From assembly GCA_039707465.1 (NCBI GenBank), contig CM077644.1, positions 98,754,375-98,818,374 of the forward strand: DNA of 64,000 bases, read 5' to 3'. The notes beneath the pieces are model-generated. The model worked only from the letters and a program-made list of their open reading frames with translations. It had not been told where the DNA came from and did not search any database. A program made the translations under genes and the position numbers. Position 1 is the first letter of the stretch; every line of letters starts with the position of its first letter. The stretch is from Rhabdophis nuchalis (Eukaryota > Chordata > Lepidosauria > Squamata > Natricidae). This document shows, in pieces, positions 53,311 to 64,000 of this stretch.

Positions 53311-55724
53311 AACTCAAAGTAGTATTTTTGGGAACAAAATGGCTGTCAGCACAATTAAGCACGAGTCAGCTGAATTTATATAAATTAATAGGCTCTAAAA
53401 TGTATTATAAGGTCTTAACTAACCCAATAGCTTTTGTAACACATACAGTAAATTGACAAACTAATCAATCTCACATATAGCCTGCATCTGCATAACTAAT
53501 TTTTCCCACTATCTTTTATCACCCCTTTTTAATGCCGCATTTGTTTACTACTCCATTAATCTGAAAAAGTGAGCTACACTTCATGAAAACTTATGCCTTT
53601 TTAGGGATTTTTTTTAGTCCAAAAAAGTGCTGCTAGACTCCTACTACTAATTGAAATAAAATGATACTGTCACCTAGTGGGACATTATTAACATTGCAAA
53701 TACCTTTTAAATCTATTTTTTGTATTAGATATGTACTTTTCCCTTCTTCCATGAGGCCCAGGGTGGCTTCTTCCTGGAATCATGCTCATAATAGTTTTTA
53801 TCCTTTAGAAAATTGCTAAAAATAGTCTCTTCCATAAAGCAGTTGAAGACTTTATTGGAGAATAGTGACTGATGTATTTTTTTTTTTGAAAATTCATATT
53901 TTGCTACATGATATTTTAATGTTAATAATATTGTAAGCAACATCTGCCAAATAGTTGGCACACATTTTATGATAATAATTAACAAAACAAAAAAATTAAA
54001 AAATCAGCTTAACAATAACTCATTGTGGGAGTTAGTGAGAAATATTTCAGAACAGCTTCACCATGGAGCCACCGGGCCCTCTGGTCTTTCTTAACAAGCT
54101 GGTTTATTGAGGGGATGTCACACACACTGGAAGAAAATAGGAGGTCACAGAATTGTGCTCTGCAGTTGCACACTCAGCACATGACCCCTGCTGTGTGAAA
54201 GGGGCCTATACGTCTAGAGATGTACAGAGATCAAGCTTGTTCATGTGAGAAGGAATCCCCATTCAGTAACAAGGATGTGCGGTATGCGAGTGAACCTACA
54301 ATGTGTTTTGTCATGCCACGATATGGATGCTATCCGGGAATTTGGTGATAACATCTTTGATTATTTGAAAGGTCTCATTGGTACTGTCTTTCCTGTTTCA
54401 TTGCGTCTTCAAATACATTCTGTGACTACTCCTTTGTACAGAGGGAAAGCAACTTCTCTGCCACGGACAATGTAGATGTGGAAACATTAAAAACTCTGAA
54501 GCCGAATTGAATCATGCTGAAATGAGGTATTTTACATATGGTGATCAAATCAATCTTGCAGGGTTGTTCTTTGTTTTTGTTTTTTGATACTTCCAAAACC
54601 TATGAGTTTGTGCCAGTCTGGAAATTTACTCTCGTGTTGCCTTTTCTTCAACAGCAGCTGTTCTAAATACCCTCACGGATACGTATTCTGATATTATTTA
54701 CTTTAAAAGCCATCAGGCCAAGATTTGCTTGAAGAATACATTTTTCAAGACAGCTGGGCCTTGAAGCAAACAAGATCTGAATAAAAGATGAATATAGCTG
54801 GTTCCTAGAAATGTCCCAAATCTCAGCGCATGGAATAGTTAGAAGTCACAATGGAGTTGTATACTCCATTATAGGAGCCAAGGAGGGTGAGGCCAATGCT
54901 GCAAATAATCCATAATATATATAATTTACGTAAAGCTAAAAGGGTTGCTGGCACCAGGCCTCTCACCAGTGGAAAAAAATATCCTCCTCTGTCAAAATGA
55001 TGCCCATCTTTAATTTCTATTCTTAAAAATGCACACATAATCATGAAGGCCACTTGGGAGCAATTCAACAGTCAGGTTGTGCCCAACTCTCTATGAAATA
55101 AAGTGAATTACTGCTTGGGTTGCCTGTTGTTCGTGCTATATTTTTCAGCTCACATTATCCCAACCATGATTATAATTCTTAGAAGTTTTAAAAAGTATGT
55201 AACAAATGCTTAGAACTGAGCCATTGTTTATAACCCATGCATGAAGAGAGTCCAAAGCAGACTTTTAAATAATGGTTTCATTATTTCCTTCAGGAAAATA
55301 ATGACCAGATAATTGGTGGCATGCTAGGTCATGTGCTGACATCTTGTCATTCCTTCTAGGTAGACCAGAGTAGGAAAGAAATGCCATGTAGGTTGATGCT
55401 AGTTTTATTTTAAAACTAGTATCTTTCTATCTGAATCTTGCAGGAAGAAATATACTTTTCCCTCCCTCTCTGTAGGAGAAGGACTGGCAGAATCTGTGTG
55501 AGGGGAGGCGGAATGAAGAGAGGAATCAGCATAGAATCCTTATGTATCCACAAGCAGACTAAGTTCAACTCCCTCTTGAATTCTGCTAACCCCAATCTAA
55601 CTCCAAGCAACTACTAACCATTAGTTGAGAAAATCCCTGTGCATAGGAATAAATAAGTTTAATTGGATTTTCAAGTGTATATCTGAACTTTTGGGCCTGA
55701 CACTTCCTTTATCTTCATGTAAAC
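53311..55724. other. AT-rich stretch, nothing recognised
   Basis: The frame 54245-54475 (+) lies in less AT-rich DNA but shows no motif. No element termini recognised. Confidence 0.45.
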
Positions 55725-57100
55725 TAGGAAGAGGGTTTATTTATTTATTTATTATTTATTAATTTAATTTGTATACCACCCTCTCCAGTTTGGGACTCAG
55801 GGCGGTGCACAGGGATAATAAAAAGATAAAATGCATATAAATACAATCAATTAGAAAAATTTAAAATTAAAATATTTAATATTAATATTTATTTGCTAAA
55901 ATATTTAAAAACCCTATTAAAACGGTGGTAAAAACAAACTATACTAGGCCGGCCGCATGAAAAAAGTAGGTCTTTAATGCTTGACGGAAGAGGTGAAGGT
56001 CCGTGATAGTACGAAGGTTGGGGGCAGGTCGTTCCAGAGGGTTGGACCCGCCACAGAGAAGGCCCTTCCCCTGGGAGTCGCCAGCCAGCATTGTCCAGCG
56101 GACGGCACCCTGAGGAGGCCCTCCCTGTGGGAGCAGACAGGTCGGATGGAGGTATGTGGCACGGGTCCAATAAACATGTGGTGGCCTTCGATTGCCCCAG
56201 TATCCTGTCCATGCCATCGGGGGTCACGGGGTCAAACTCAGCCCAAACAGTGGTCTCAAGACCTATCTCTGTCACTCCACCCAGACTAGTCCAATTGGAG
56301 GCTAACTCGCTCCGGATCTGAACGATTTTATCCTGCAGATAAGATCCAAATTCCTCTGCATGACCCTGCAAGGGAGCCTCCCGCAGCCTCTGGTGAAGGA
56401 AGGCATGGGTCACCCTAAACAGGGCGGCAGGGCAGTTATCTGCGGATGCGATGAAGGTGGCAAGATGGTCTAGCTTCGCCGCTTTCATCGCCACAAGGTA
56501 GGTCCGCAAATGCGACCTTATCTGTGTTCAGTCAGATTCGGCGCGGGTGGACCTCCAAATGCTCTCTAGGCGTCTCTTCTGGCGTTTCATTTCCCTCAGC
56601 TCCTCGGAAAACCAAGGAGCCAAGGTAGATCGACGCGGAGTGAGAGGCCGCAAAGGCACGACCCGGTCCAGGGCCCCCGTGGCCGCACTATTACAGGCAG
56701 CCACTAGGTCCTTAGTCGGGTTGCGGGTCAGGGATTCAGGTATTGGCCCAAGCTCCGTCTGGAACCTTTCAGGATCCATCAGGCGCCTGGGGCGGAACCA
56801 TATTGGCACTTCTGGCTCCGCCTCCCCGCGGTGGGGTGCAGCGGATGGAAAGTCAATCCGGAGGACAGAGTGATCTGACCATGACAGGGGTTCGATGACT
56901 AATTCCCCTAATCCTAGATCATTTGTCCACTGGCCGGAGGCAAAAACAAGGTCCAGAGTGTGTCCCCCGGTGTGCGTGGGGCCATGAATTACTTGGGTCA
57001 GGTCCATGGCCATCATGGAGGCCATGAACTCCCAGGCCACCTCAGATGTCTCGCCTACCGACGGCAGGTTGAAATCCCCCATGACTAAAAGCCTGGTTGT
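55725..57100 (-). pseudogene. L2 LINE with RT domain deleted
   Basis: On the minus strand, 57082-56528 encodes the endonuclease second half ([36 protein letters not shown]). 56509-55889 continues with the linker (MRTYLVAMKAAKLDH...ATTCLLDPC) and then, with no RT, joins the C-terminal coding segment in another frame (SGCRPLDNAG...). The RT domain, about 1.2 kb in the 31776 ORF, is gone. The join lies near 56163. The 5' end is truncated within the endonuclease. The 3' terminus GTGCACCGCCCTGAGTCC lies at about 55812-55795. A stop between the two frames at about 56510-56527 also breaks it. Confidence 0.9.
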
Positions 57101-57769
57101 CTGAGATATTTATTGTGATTATTTGTTGGCCTGGATTCAAGCCTCTTTCATCTGACCTTTGCCTTAGTAGCAGCTCTTACTCTGTTCTTCAAAGCCATTT
57201 CCCCATACCCTCTATACCTATAGACTCTGCTGCCTCATTAAGCTATATGCCGATGCTTATTGTCTGTGAATCTTTTGCTAGTGTCATATATAAGCATTTG
57301 TTACTTTGGGAGTTTGACCATAAAGTATTTTGTGATCGGTTCAGGAGCTGCAGTTTTAAGAAGAGGTTGTGGGATTAAGCTAGAAAAATATTATGAGGAC
57401 TTAACTCCAATTCTAATTCTGTTCGATTTCAGTTGGAAGAGTTATTTCATGTAACTTCCAATGTGATAGTAAAAAAGATTTGCATGATTGGTTGAGAAAA
57501 GTAAAAACATCAGGCTTGAAGCAAGAATAGGATAAGGCTACCATAAATCAAACTGGATTTTTTTCCCCTCCAATCTATGAGGTGGGTTTGAAAATAAATA
57601 GCTTTCTCCTTATTATAAAGGTTGCAGTTAAAAAGTATGAAGAGTAGTACAGGAAGCAACTTTGGCATTTACTGGCAAATAACTCAAAAAGTGGGCACAC
57701 CTGTATCCAGTTATACAGGAGCTCCCAGCTTCCAATTAGCTACCAATAGTCACACTATTATTTATAATA
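57101..57769. other. No feature recognised
   Basis: AT-rich sequence between the deleted L2 and the Sauria SINE. Confidence 0.35.
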
Positions 57770-57784
57770 CTGTTTGGCCTAGTG

Positions 57785-58221
57785 CCATGATAGCGAACCT
57801 ATGGCACATATGCCACAGGTGGCATGCGGAACTATGTTTGCTGGCAAGTGAGCTGTCAGCTCCGGCACGTATGTGCGCACCGGTCATTTGATTTTCGGCC
57901 TTCCAGAGAGCCAGGTGATGCTGTTTTCACCCTTCCTTGGCTTCAGGAAAGCCTCCAGAGGCTGGGAGAGTGAAAAACAAAGGGCCAAACCAGAAGTTCA
58001 GAAATGATCTATTTCTGGCTTCCGGAGGGCCTCCGAGGAGCCAGGGGAGGCTGTTTTTGCCTGGGGAGGGTGAAAATTCCACCCCCATGTGGTGGGGTGG
58101 GTCATGCGAGCATGTGCAGGTGGGCAGGGGGCATTGAATTGTGGGTGTAGGCACATGCACTTGTGATAGCGCACACATGCCCAATTTTGGCACGCCTTTA
58201 GAAAAAGGTTCGCCATCACTG
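57785..58221. mobile_element. hAT element, CAGTGATGGCGAACC type
   Basis: The right end GGTTCGCCATCACTG and left end CCATGATAGCGAACC are inverted. Flanks GCCTAGTG (57777-57784) and ATCTTGTG (58222-58229) agree at 5 of 8, but both fit the Sauria consensus position. The interior has GGAGGGCCTCC words and is non-coding. Same family as 1541-1953. Confidence 0.78.
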
Positions 58222-58342
58222 ATCTTGTGGTTAAGGCACCAGCCTAGAAATCAGGAGACAGTGAGTTCAAATCCTGCCTTAATCTTAAAACCCAATAGAT
58301 GAGTGACTTTGGGCCAGTCTTTCAGCCCAACTCGTCTTTGAG

Positions 58343-58528
58343 CAGAGGTCTCATTCTCACGGCCCGCAGGCCAATTGCGGCCCGCAGGACGGTATCTTGT
58401 GGCCCCCACCGTGATATGAAAGTATAATATTAGTATTAATATTAATATAAGGAATCCCTTATGCGGCCCAGACTCACCCAGACTCTGCCTCCAGCGGGCC
58501 CCAGGTAAATTGAATTTGAGACCCTTTT
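58343..58528. mobile_element. hAT MITE in Sauria SINE
   Basis: The left end CAGAGGTCTCATTCTCACGG and right end AATTTGAGACCCTTT are roughly inverted. Flanks TCTTTGAG (58335-58342) and TCTTAGAG (58529-58536) match at 7 of 8. GGCCCGCAGG-type words occur inside. Confidence 0.65.
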
Positions 58529-58575
58529 TCTTAGAGGGTTCATTGCTGTGAGGAAAGTAGGAGGAGGGAGATGTG

Positions 58576-59335
58576 TTTTTTAATACAATAGCAGAGTTGG
58601 AAGGGACCTTGGAGGTCTTCTAGTCCAACCCCCTGCGTGGGCAGGAACCTTATACCATTTCAGACAAGTGGCTATCTAACATCTTTTTAAAGACTTCCAG
58701 GGTTGGGGCATTCACAACTTCTGGAGGCAAGCTGTTCCACTGATTAATTGTTCTAACTGTCAGGAAATTTCTCCTTAGTTCTAAGTTGCTTCTCTCCTTG
58801 ATTAGTTTCCACCCATTGCTTCTTATCCTGCCCTCAGGTGCCTTGGAGAATAGTTTGACTCCCTCTTCTTTGTGGCACCCTCTGAGATATCGGAAGGCTG
58901 CTATCATGTCTCCCCTGATCCTTCTCTTCATCAAACTAGACCTACCCAGTTCCTGCAGCCGTTCTTCATATGTCTTAGTCTCCAGTCCTCTAATCATCTT
59001 GGTTGCCCTTCTCTGCACTCTTTCCAGAGTCTCCACGTCTTTTCTACATCGTGGCGACCAAAACTGTATGCAGTATTCCAAGTGTGGCCTTACCAAGGCA
59101 CTATACAGTGGCATTAACACTTCACGTGATCTAGATTCTATCCCTCTGTTTATGCAGCCTAGAACTGTGTTGGCTTTTTTGGCAGCTGCTGCACACTGCT
59201 GGCTCATATTTAAATGGTTGTCCACTAGGATTCCAAGATCCCTCTCACAGTTGCTACTATTGAGCAAGGTACCACCTATACTGTACCTGTGCATTTTGTT
59301 TTTCTTGCCTAAATGTAGAACCTCACTTTATATGT
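58576..59335 (-). mobile_element. CR1 LINE 3' end with open RT C-terminus
   Basis: The minus strand carries a 214-codon open frame (58650-59294) matching the end of CR1 ORF2: ERDLGILVDNHLNMS, QCAAAAKKANTVLG, YSALVRPHLEYCIQFW, LERVQRRATKMIRGLE, and ending LDSHLSEMV. It is followed by the CR1 3' UTR (GGTTGGACTAGAAGACCTCC, AAGGTCCCTTCCAACTCTG). 5' truncated at about 59335; the core RT motifs are not present. The intact frame suggests a fairly young copy. Confidence 0.94.
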
Positions 59336-59395
59336 AGGATCTCAAACCAAGAAACAGAGCTGGTCCTGGCAGACCCTAAGAAAACTCCAGCTGTA

Positions 59396-59440
59396 GCAAA
59401 CTGTGGACTTCAACTCCCAGAATTCCCCAGCCAGCCGTGC
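59396..59440. mobile_element. Half of a palindromic MITE
   Basis: GTGGACTTCAACTCCCAGAA through CCCAGCCAGCCGTGC matches the left arm and centre of the MITEs at 17050 and 21627. The second arm is missing. Confidence 0.55.
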
Positions 59441-59600
59441 TAGAACTCACCGGCTCCTGATGACCAGCCCAAAGTCACCTAGCTGGCTTTTTATGCATAA
59501 GGTGGAACTAGAACTCCCTGTCTCCTGGGGATTGGTACAAAGTCACCCAGATGGCTTTCGCGCCGAAGACAAAACTAGAACTCACCTGTGTGAAAAACGC
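59441..59600 (-). mobile_element. Sauria-like SINE remnants, duplicated
   Basis: Two similar segments (CAAAGTCACCTAGCTGGCTT ... GGTGGAACTAGAACTC and CAAAGTCACCCAGATGGCTT ... AAAACTAGAACTC) resemble the reverse of the Sauria middle region, one after the other. Confidence 0.5.
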
Positions 59601-59605
59601 TCCTT

Positions 59606-59668
59606 TTTTTCCCACGGCCCCTGTTGTAACTTTGCTAAATGAACCGTCGTAAGTCGAGGACTGTCTAT
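59606..59668 (+). mobile_element. Right end of a Tigger-like MITE
   Basis: GTTGTAACTTTGCTAAATGA, ACCGTCGTAAGTCGAGGACTG matches the right terminus of the family at 12522. The rest of the element is absent. Confidence 0.6.
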
Positions 59669-59834
59669 ATTTTGGGTGTTGTTGTTTTTTGCAATGTTTG
59701 CATTTTAAAAAAAAGGGGGAACAAGCAGATTACCTACTGCTTGTTTTTATTAATGCAAAGCTATGTCTTGGCGACATCAAAATAAATCCACAAACTTATA
59801 TATAAAATTGCCACAAAGTCACAATAATGATTAC

Positions 59835-59900
59835 GATGTGTTGGATATGTTCACTGCCTTGAGTTATTTTTAAAAATAAAGGGACAAATAGTTAAATAAA
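59835..59900 (+). mobile_element. Sauria SINE tail remnant
   Basis: GTTCACTGCCTTGAGTTATT, TTTAAAAATAAAGGGAC is the Bov-B-like end of a Sauria SINE. The head is not recognisable. Confidence 0.55.
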
Positions 59901-61292
59901 ATGGTTATATTATATAGAACTGAATACCATTCTTATTTGGTTTCACTGAACATTGCAAAATAGTTTCAACATCCTTTTGAAACTGCCTTCCTGAATTAAA
60001 TGAAAATCTATGGCAACTCTGTGGCATTTCTTTTGATGGGAATCTTCTGACAGAGGTCCTCCAACACATTGTGGGGGGAAAATTAGGAAATTCAATTGCA
60101 TTTTCTTTTGAGGCTCAGGAGGAAGTTAGTTACCAGATGGTATCAGTGTCTTGGGAATCACTCTCCCCTCCTTTAGTATAACCTTCTACAGTTTGTTAGC
60201 AGTATGGGGCTCCCTGCAGCCACTTAAGCAACAGAGCAAGTTAACTAGCAAGCAAGGGAAGCCAGACTAGATTTGATTAATTTTATATCATGCAGTCATT
60301 CTGATTATTCCCCACATATTACAAGGGGTGGAGTTCAGATGAAGTTTGTTTCCATTTGTAACCTTCCAGTGTTTTTCTCACTATATTTTCCTTACCAAAA
60401 AGGAAGAGAGAGGGAAAAAAAGAATTGGTGGAATAAATCCAGAATGACTTTGAATGGAAACACTAAGAGCTAATCATCTGGAAATACCTCTAGACACCCT
60501 TGAAAGCAGAGAGTGCTCTTGAAAAGTTAGTAATTCTGTACTTGCAAACATCTGTCTAAACCATCTGAGTTATTGCAATGCTAGCCGGAAATCTCAGAAC
60601 GTAGTTTAAACACTCCTGGAGTAATTTTTATTTTCCTCTTCTAATCTGATATAGACTTGTCCAACACTTGGAACAGAGTTAGTTGAGGGATGGGGTAGGG
60701 AGGAAGATCCAGCATATTTCTTTGAATCTCTTGGGATACATGTTAGGAGAATAAAACAAATACTCTATTGAGAATAAACTGATAATAAGAAAAAGCTGCT
60801 AATGAGTGAATTAATGCTTAAGGAAAATGGAAACATATAAATGAATGCTTTTATTTTGACTTAACACTGATATTCCTGTATTCATAGCATCTTAATTGTG
60901 GGCTGTTTTAAGAATAACATTGTATGGACTGAGACATGCTTAAAAATCTTTTTGTTTGAGGGCCAATTTGCCTTATCCTTTCTTATGTTAAAGGATAATA
61001 CTAATTGTCTGTTGCCACCAGCTGGTGGTATTTTCAACTACATTATTTTTAGCTATTTCAGTTTGGACCAGATATCTTTTCATTTCAGAGATACTTACTT
61101 TATCACAGGTTATTATTAAATCTTACAAGACAAAAAAGGCCCCTAATGAAACATATGTACACATGTATATTGTCAAAAAGCAAGTTTGATGTCCAAATTT
61201 TAAAGACTGAATGGAACAAGGTATTAGGGATTCCTATTTCATTTAATAATGGGAAATTGTTAAGAAAAATTGATAGGAGAATTGCAGAATTC
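59901..61292. other. AT-rich stretch, nothing recognised
   Basis: No motif-bearing frames or element termini. Short frames at 60273-61361 (+) are ordinary. Confidence 0.45.
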
Positions 61293-61569
61293 CTGTCATC
61301 ATGTGATCAAAATTTAGATTCTTGGCAACTGGCTCATATTTATGACAATTGCAGTGTCTGAGGGTCATGTGATCACCTTTTGCGACCTTAAGAAAAGCAA
61401 AGTTAATGGGAAATCCAGATTCCCTGAACTACCTTAATTAACAGCTGTAGTGATTCATTTAATAACTGTGGCAAGAAAGCTTGTAAAAATGAAGCAAAAT
61501 TCACTTAACTTTCTTGCTTAGCAACAGAAATTTTGGGCTCAATTGTGGTCGTAAGTCAAGGATTACCTG
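61293..61569 (-). mobile_element. Tigger-like MITE, left part lost
   Basis: The right end GTCGTAAGTCAAGGATTACCTG is intact and followed by TA (61570-61571; long run read at 61548-61569). Interior words TTGGCAACTGGCTCATATTT, GGGTCATGTGATCACC, CAGAAATTTTGGGCTCAATT. The left terminus is not found. Confidence 0.65.
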
Positions 61570-61721
61570 TAGTAAACTCTTGTTAGGATATTAAATGTTG
61601 TAGCTGTAAAGTGTACAATAGGCCAGAACACAAGTTGTAGTTGATTGGTTAGAGAGACAGAGTGAGTGCTGGTGCCTGCATAAGGCAATCTATGTTATGA
61701 TTGGTTGCTGTGGGTCTAAAG

Positions 61722-61940
61722 CAGTGGTAGTCAACCTGGTCCCTACTGCCAACTAGTGGGCATTCCAGCTTTCATGGTGGTTGATAGGGGTTTTGTCCGA
61801 TACTGAAGCACTTTCCTTTTTTTAATTTAATTGACTTCCCTACTTTATAAATCACCATTACTGTGGAACAAGTGGGCGGTTAGAAAATTTTACTATTAAC
61901 AGATATACAAAAGTAGGTATAAAAAGGTTGACTATCCCTG
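61722..61940. mobile_element. hAT MITE, perfect target copies
   Basis: Ends CAGTGGTAGTCAACCTGG and AAAAAGGTTGACTATCCCTG. Perfect target copies GTCTAAAG lie at 61714-61721 and 61941-61948. 219 bp, non-coding. Confidence 0.93.
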
Positions 61941-62060
61941 GTCTAAAGGGTAGTTTCCTCCCCGCTCTCCCCCCGCCTTATTCTTTTGTGTGCTCTGAAT
62001 GCTGTAAGATTTATCTCATGATGTTCCAGTGTTCCTATCTTTGTCTGCTAAAAATACAAA

Positions 62061-62586
62061 TCTATATAAATAAAAATTTTAAATAATTTGTGCAAAATTG
62101 GTAATCTCAGAAAGTACTGATTGCCACCAAATTTTCACACAATGCTGCTAAGAAAGGGAGTAACAATCATATGTACAGATTGTGTGGCTGGCACACCTCT
62201 GCCATGTGAAAGCAGCACAAATGTAAAAGTACCGCACTTCTCAGTTATTTTTCTCCCTTAAGCTCCTCCCACCCGGCTGCTTCTTATGATGCGTCACGCA
62301 CACGCCCCTCACATTTCCAACGGTTGTTTCCTCAGCAACTGAATCAGCCTCCAACATTCCCTCACACATAGAGAGAGAGAGGGAAAAATACAGTAGGTAG
62401 GTAGGTAGGTAGGTTAGGTAGGTAGGTAGGTAGGTGGAAAGAGGAAGAAATACAGTAGGTAAGTAGTTTGGGGGTTATACGGTGGTTGTGTGTACATGTT
62501 TGTGTGTGCAGGTGTAGATCTACACACAGATTGGTTGGCCATTTAACCAGATTGGGCCATAGCAACGCATGCCCGGGTACAGCTAG
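62061..62586 (+). mobile_element. Helitron-like element, 526 bp
   Basis: Starts TCTATATAAATAAAAATTTT after A (62060) and ends GCATGCCCGGGTACAGCTAG before T (62587), the A|T insertion and TC...CTAG ends of Helitrons. The 3' end matches the element at 36188-37393 (TTGGTTGGCCATTTAACCAG, then GGGCCA...). Before it lie (GTAG)n and AGAGAGAGGGAAAAATACAG blocks. It lacks the CpG-rich core of the longer copy and has no coding capacity. Confidence 0.68.
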
Positions 62587-63489
62587 TGTTAAATATATTT
62601 ATTTATATAAAAATACAAATTCGTTTCAGCATCTCTGACTTCATTTGGATACCTGCTGCAACTCCACTACATCTAATCCCCACATCAATGAACCCGTGAC
62701 CATGAGCCATAATCTTCTGAAAAAGCCACAAGTAAAAAGGGCTCCCTATTTATGAACTATTCCTACAAGGAGTGCAAATCAGAATATGGGTTCCATCCTG
62801 TGGCACCTATGCATTGTGGGAATCTAAGTTTTCCAAAACCTTCTATATTCCACGAAAGAGGCAGCTGTGATTAAGCAGTCATCCTGTCTATACACAGAAT
62901 TGTTCCTTATAATGTCAGAGACAAGAAAAATGAAAAGACACTATCTCTATTTTGGCACTACAGTTGGACTCTCATCTGCGTATAATCAACAGTAGCTGCT
63001 AAAAAGAAATGCACTTGTTTAGGAGAATGTGCTGCAGTATGTGTTTTGTGGTTTTTCTCTTTGCTTTTGGAACAGAAACCACATACACAAAGGGGGGGGG
63101 GGGAAATGGGTGGATGCCCAGACCGGATGATTCTATGTGGAAGTTATGAAGTAGTAAGGCTTTAAGCACTCAGAAATGAAGAAAGGCGGAAAAGGGAATT
63201 GGTTCCCTGCTTTAGCAGTTTACAGGTGAAGTTACAAAACTTTTTTTTAAAGGATCAAGCCAAGTGAGGAAAAAAGTACACGTGCCCAAATCAGAGTTCT
63301 GCATTTTAATGGATAGGATTAAATTTTTCAACAAAAGGGGAGAAAAGATAGAAGGCGGTGAAGCAGGATTAGAAGCAGGATCCATGGATAAAGGCCTGCA
63401 TCTAAATAAAAACCCAAGGAAAGAAAATCCATGTTCAAAGAGTAGGAGACCTTGACCCAGATCCATGGTTGCTGTTCTGTTTCAAGGTC
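62587..63489. other. No feature recognised
   Basis: A run of about 12 G lies at 63092-63103. Overlapping frames at 63212-63466 have no motifs. Confidence 0.4.
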
Positions 63490-64000
63490 ACAGGCACACA
63501 CAGTACTCAGAAATTGAAGTGTTTACTACAGTTTAAGCAGAAAGCAGCAAACAGAAATGTAATCCAAATACCTAGCAGTGAGTCCTTGCCTGAAAAAAGC
63601 CAATTATAGTCCAAATGGCAATAGCATTGTCAAAAGACGTTCCAAGAGTCACAGAAAGCCAAATCAGGTAGACAGACTGTCCAAGAGTCTTAAAGTTTAT
63701 ATACAAGAAGCAAAAACAAGAATTTCAACCTTGAATTCTTGCCCTCAGCACTTTTGGATGGTCGCTTCAAGAGGCTCCCGATTAACGAGCGGCTATGCCC
63801 TTGCGACAGAGCCGAGGTTGAAACTGCGGCGTAAGTCCTTCTATCTTGCCCCATGTATAACGCAGACAGATCTAAGTTACTGTCCTTGAAACCATTCCTT
63901 CTAGACTCAATGGTTGTAACTTGATGGCCCACTGCCTAGGAGATGGCTCTCCATATATCACTTTTCAGCTCTCAAAATTCTTCTTAAGAGCTGTAACCAT
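63490..64000 (-). mobile_element. Possible LTR fragment, runs off the window
   Basis: On the minus strand a TATA-like CTTGTATATAAACTTTAAG lies at about 63694-63712, preceded by a region richer in GC and CpG (GCCGCTCGTTAATCGGGAGC, about 63775-63795), an arrangement like an LTR U3-R border. Terminal TG/CA and a poly(A) signal were not located and the 5' side is outside the window, so the call is tentative. Confidence 0.35.

Larger units (their letters stand above)
57770..58575 (+). mobile_element. Sauria SINE carrying two hAT insertions
   Basis: Pieces in order: 57771-57784 (TGTTTGGCCTAGTG, the head), 58222-58342 (ATCTTGTGGTTAAGGCACC through GGGCCAGTC), and 58529-58570 (CATTGCTGTGAGGAAAGTAG). 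Together they read as one Sauria SINE. The gaps are filled by hAT elements at 57785-58221 and 58343-58528. Confidence 0.78.

Noticed and set aside
58786..59337. A 183-codon plus-strand frame
   Set aside because: It is antisense to the CR1 reverse transcriptase frame at 58650-59294.

Overview
This window looks like squamate reptile nuclear DNA, most likely from a snake. That is an inference from its repeats: Sauria-type SINEs with a Bov-B-like tail, a young L2-clade LINE, CR1 LINE 3' ends, many hAT MITEs, TA-flanked Tigger-like MITEs, two Helitron-like elements, and abundant (ATT)n, (GAAA)n and (TTTA)n microsatellites in an AT-rich background. I see no confident host protein-coding gene and no RNA gene, so the window is probably intergenic or intronic. 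The only long intact coding sequence belongs to a transposon.

Layout. 1-9.9 kb: CR1 fragments, a cluster of hAT MITEs (two of them using the same 8-bp target) and SINE fragments. 10-19.7 kb: tRNA-derived SINEs, including a head-to-head inverted pair, a Tigger-like MITE and more hAT elements. 19.7-24.6 kb: mostly unrecognised AT-rich sequence with three palindromic repeats. 24.6-29.9 kb: an L2 3' end, a Sauria SINE, and a composite in which a Tigger-like MITE holds both an L2 fragment and a 2.4-kb TIR element carrying a minisatellite of about 1.5 kb. 31.7-34.8 kb: an L2 LINE with an uninterrupted 932-codon endonuclease/reverse transcriptase ORF and an (ATT)n tail. 35-38.3 kb: a hAT element, a Tigger-like MITE, a 1.2-kb Helitron-like element with a CpG-rich core, and an L2 fragment split by a SINE. 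39.7-41.4 kb: a MITE, a Tigger-like MITE and a solo LTR. 43.5 kb: one possible but unidentified exon. 45.8-52.6 kb: decayed L2 and CR1 pieces and a Sauria SINE. 55.7-59.3 kb: an internally deleted L2, a Sauria SINE carrying two hAT insertions, and a CR1 3' end. 61.3-64 kb: Tigger-like, hAT and Helitron-like elements and a probable LTR running off the edge.

What the elements say together: L2 supplies the recent retrotransposition machinery. Two copies in the window are 92% identical over 103 C-terminal residues (my count), and several copies end in ATT/AAT repeats, so L2 insertion also seeds microsatellites. The DNA transposons are all non-autonomous. Fourteen hAT-like elements have readable 8-bp target duplications, and 11 of the 14 left copies have TA at positions 4-5. 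Family names rest on terminal repeats, target duplications and translated motifs, not on database comparison.
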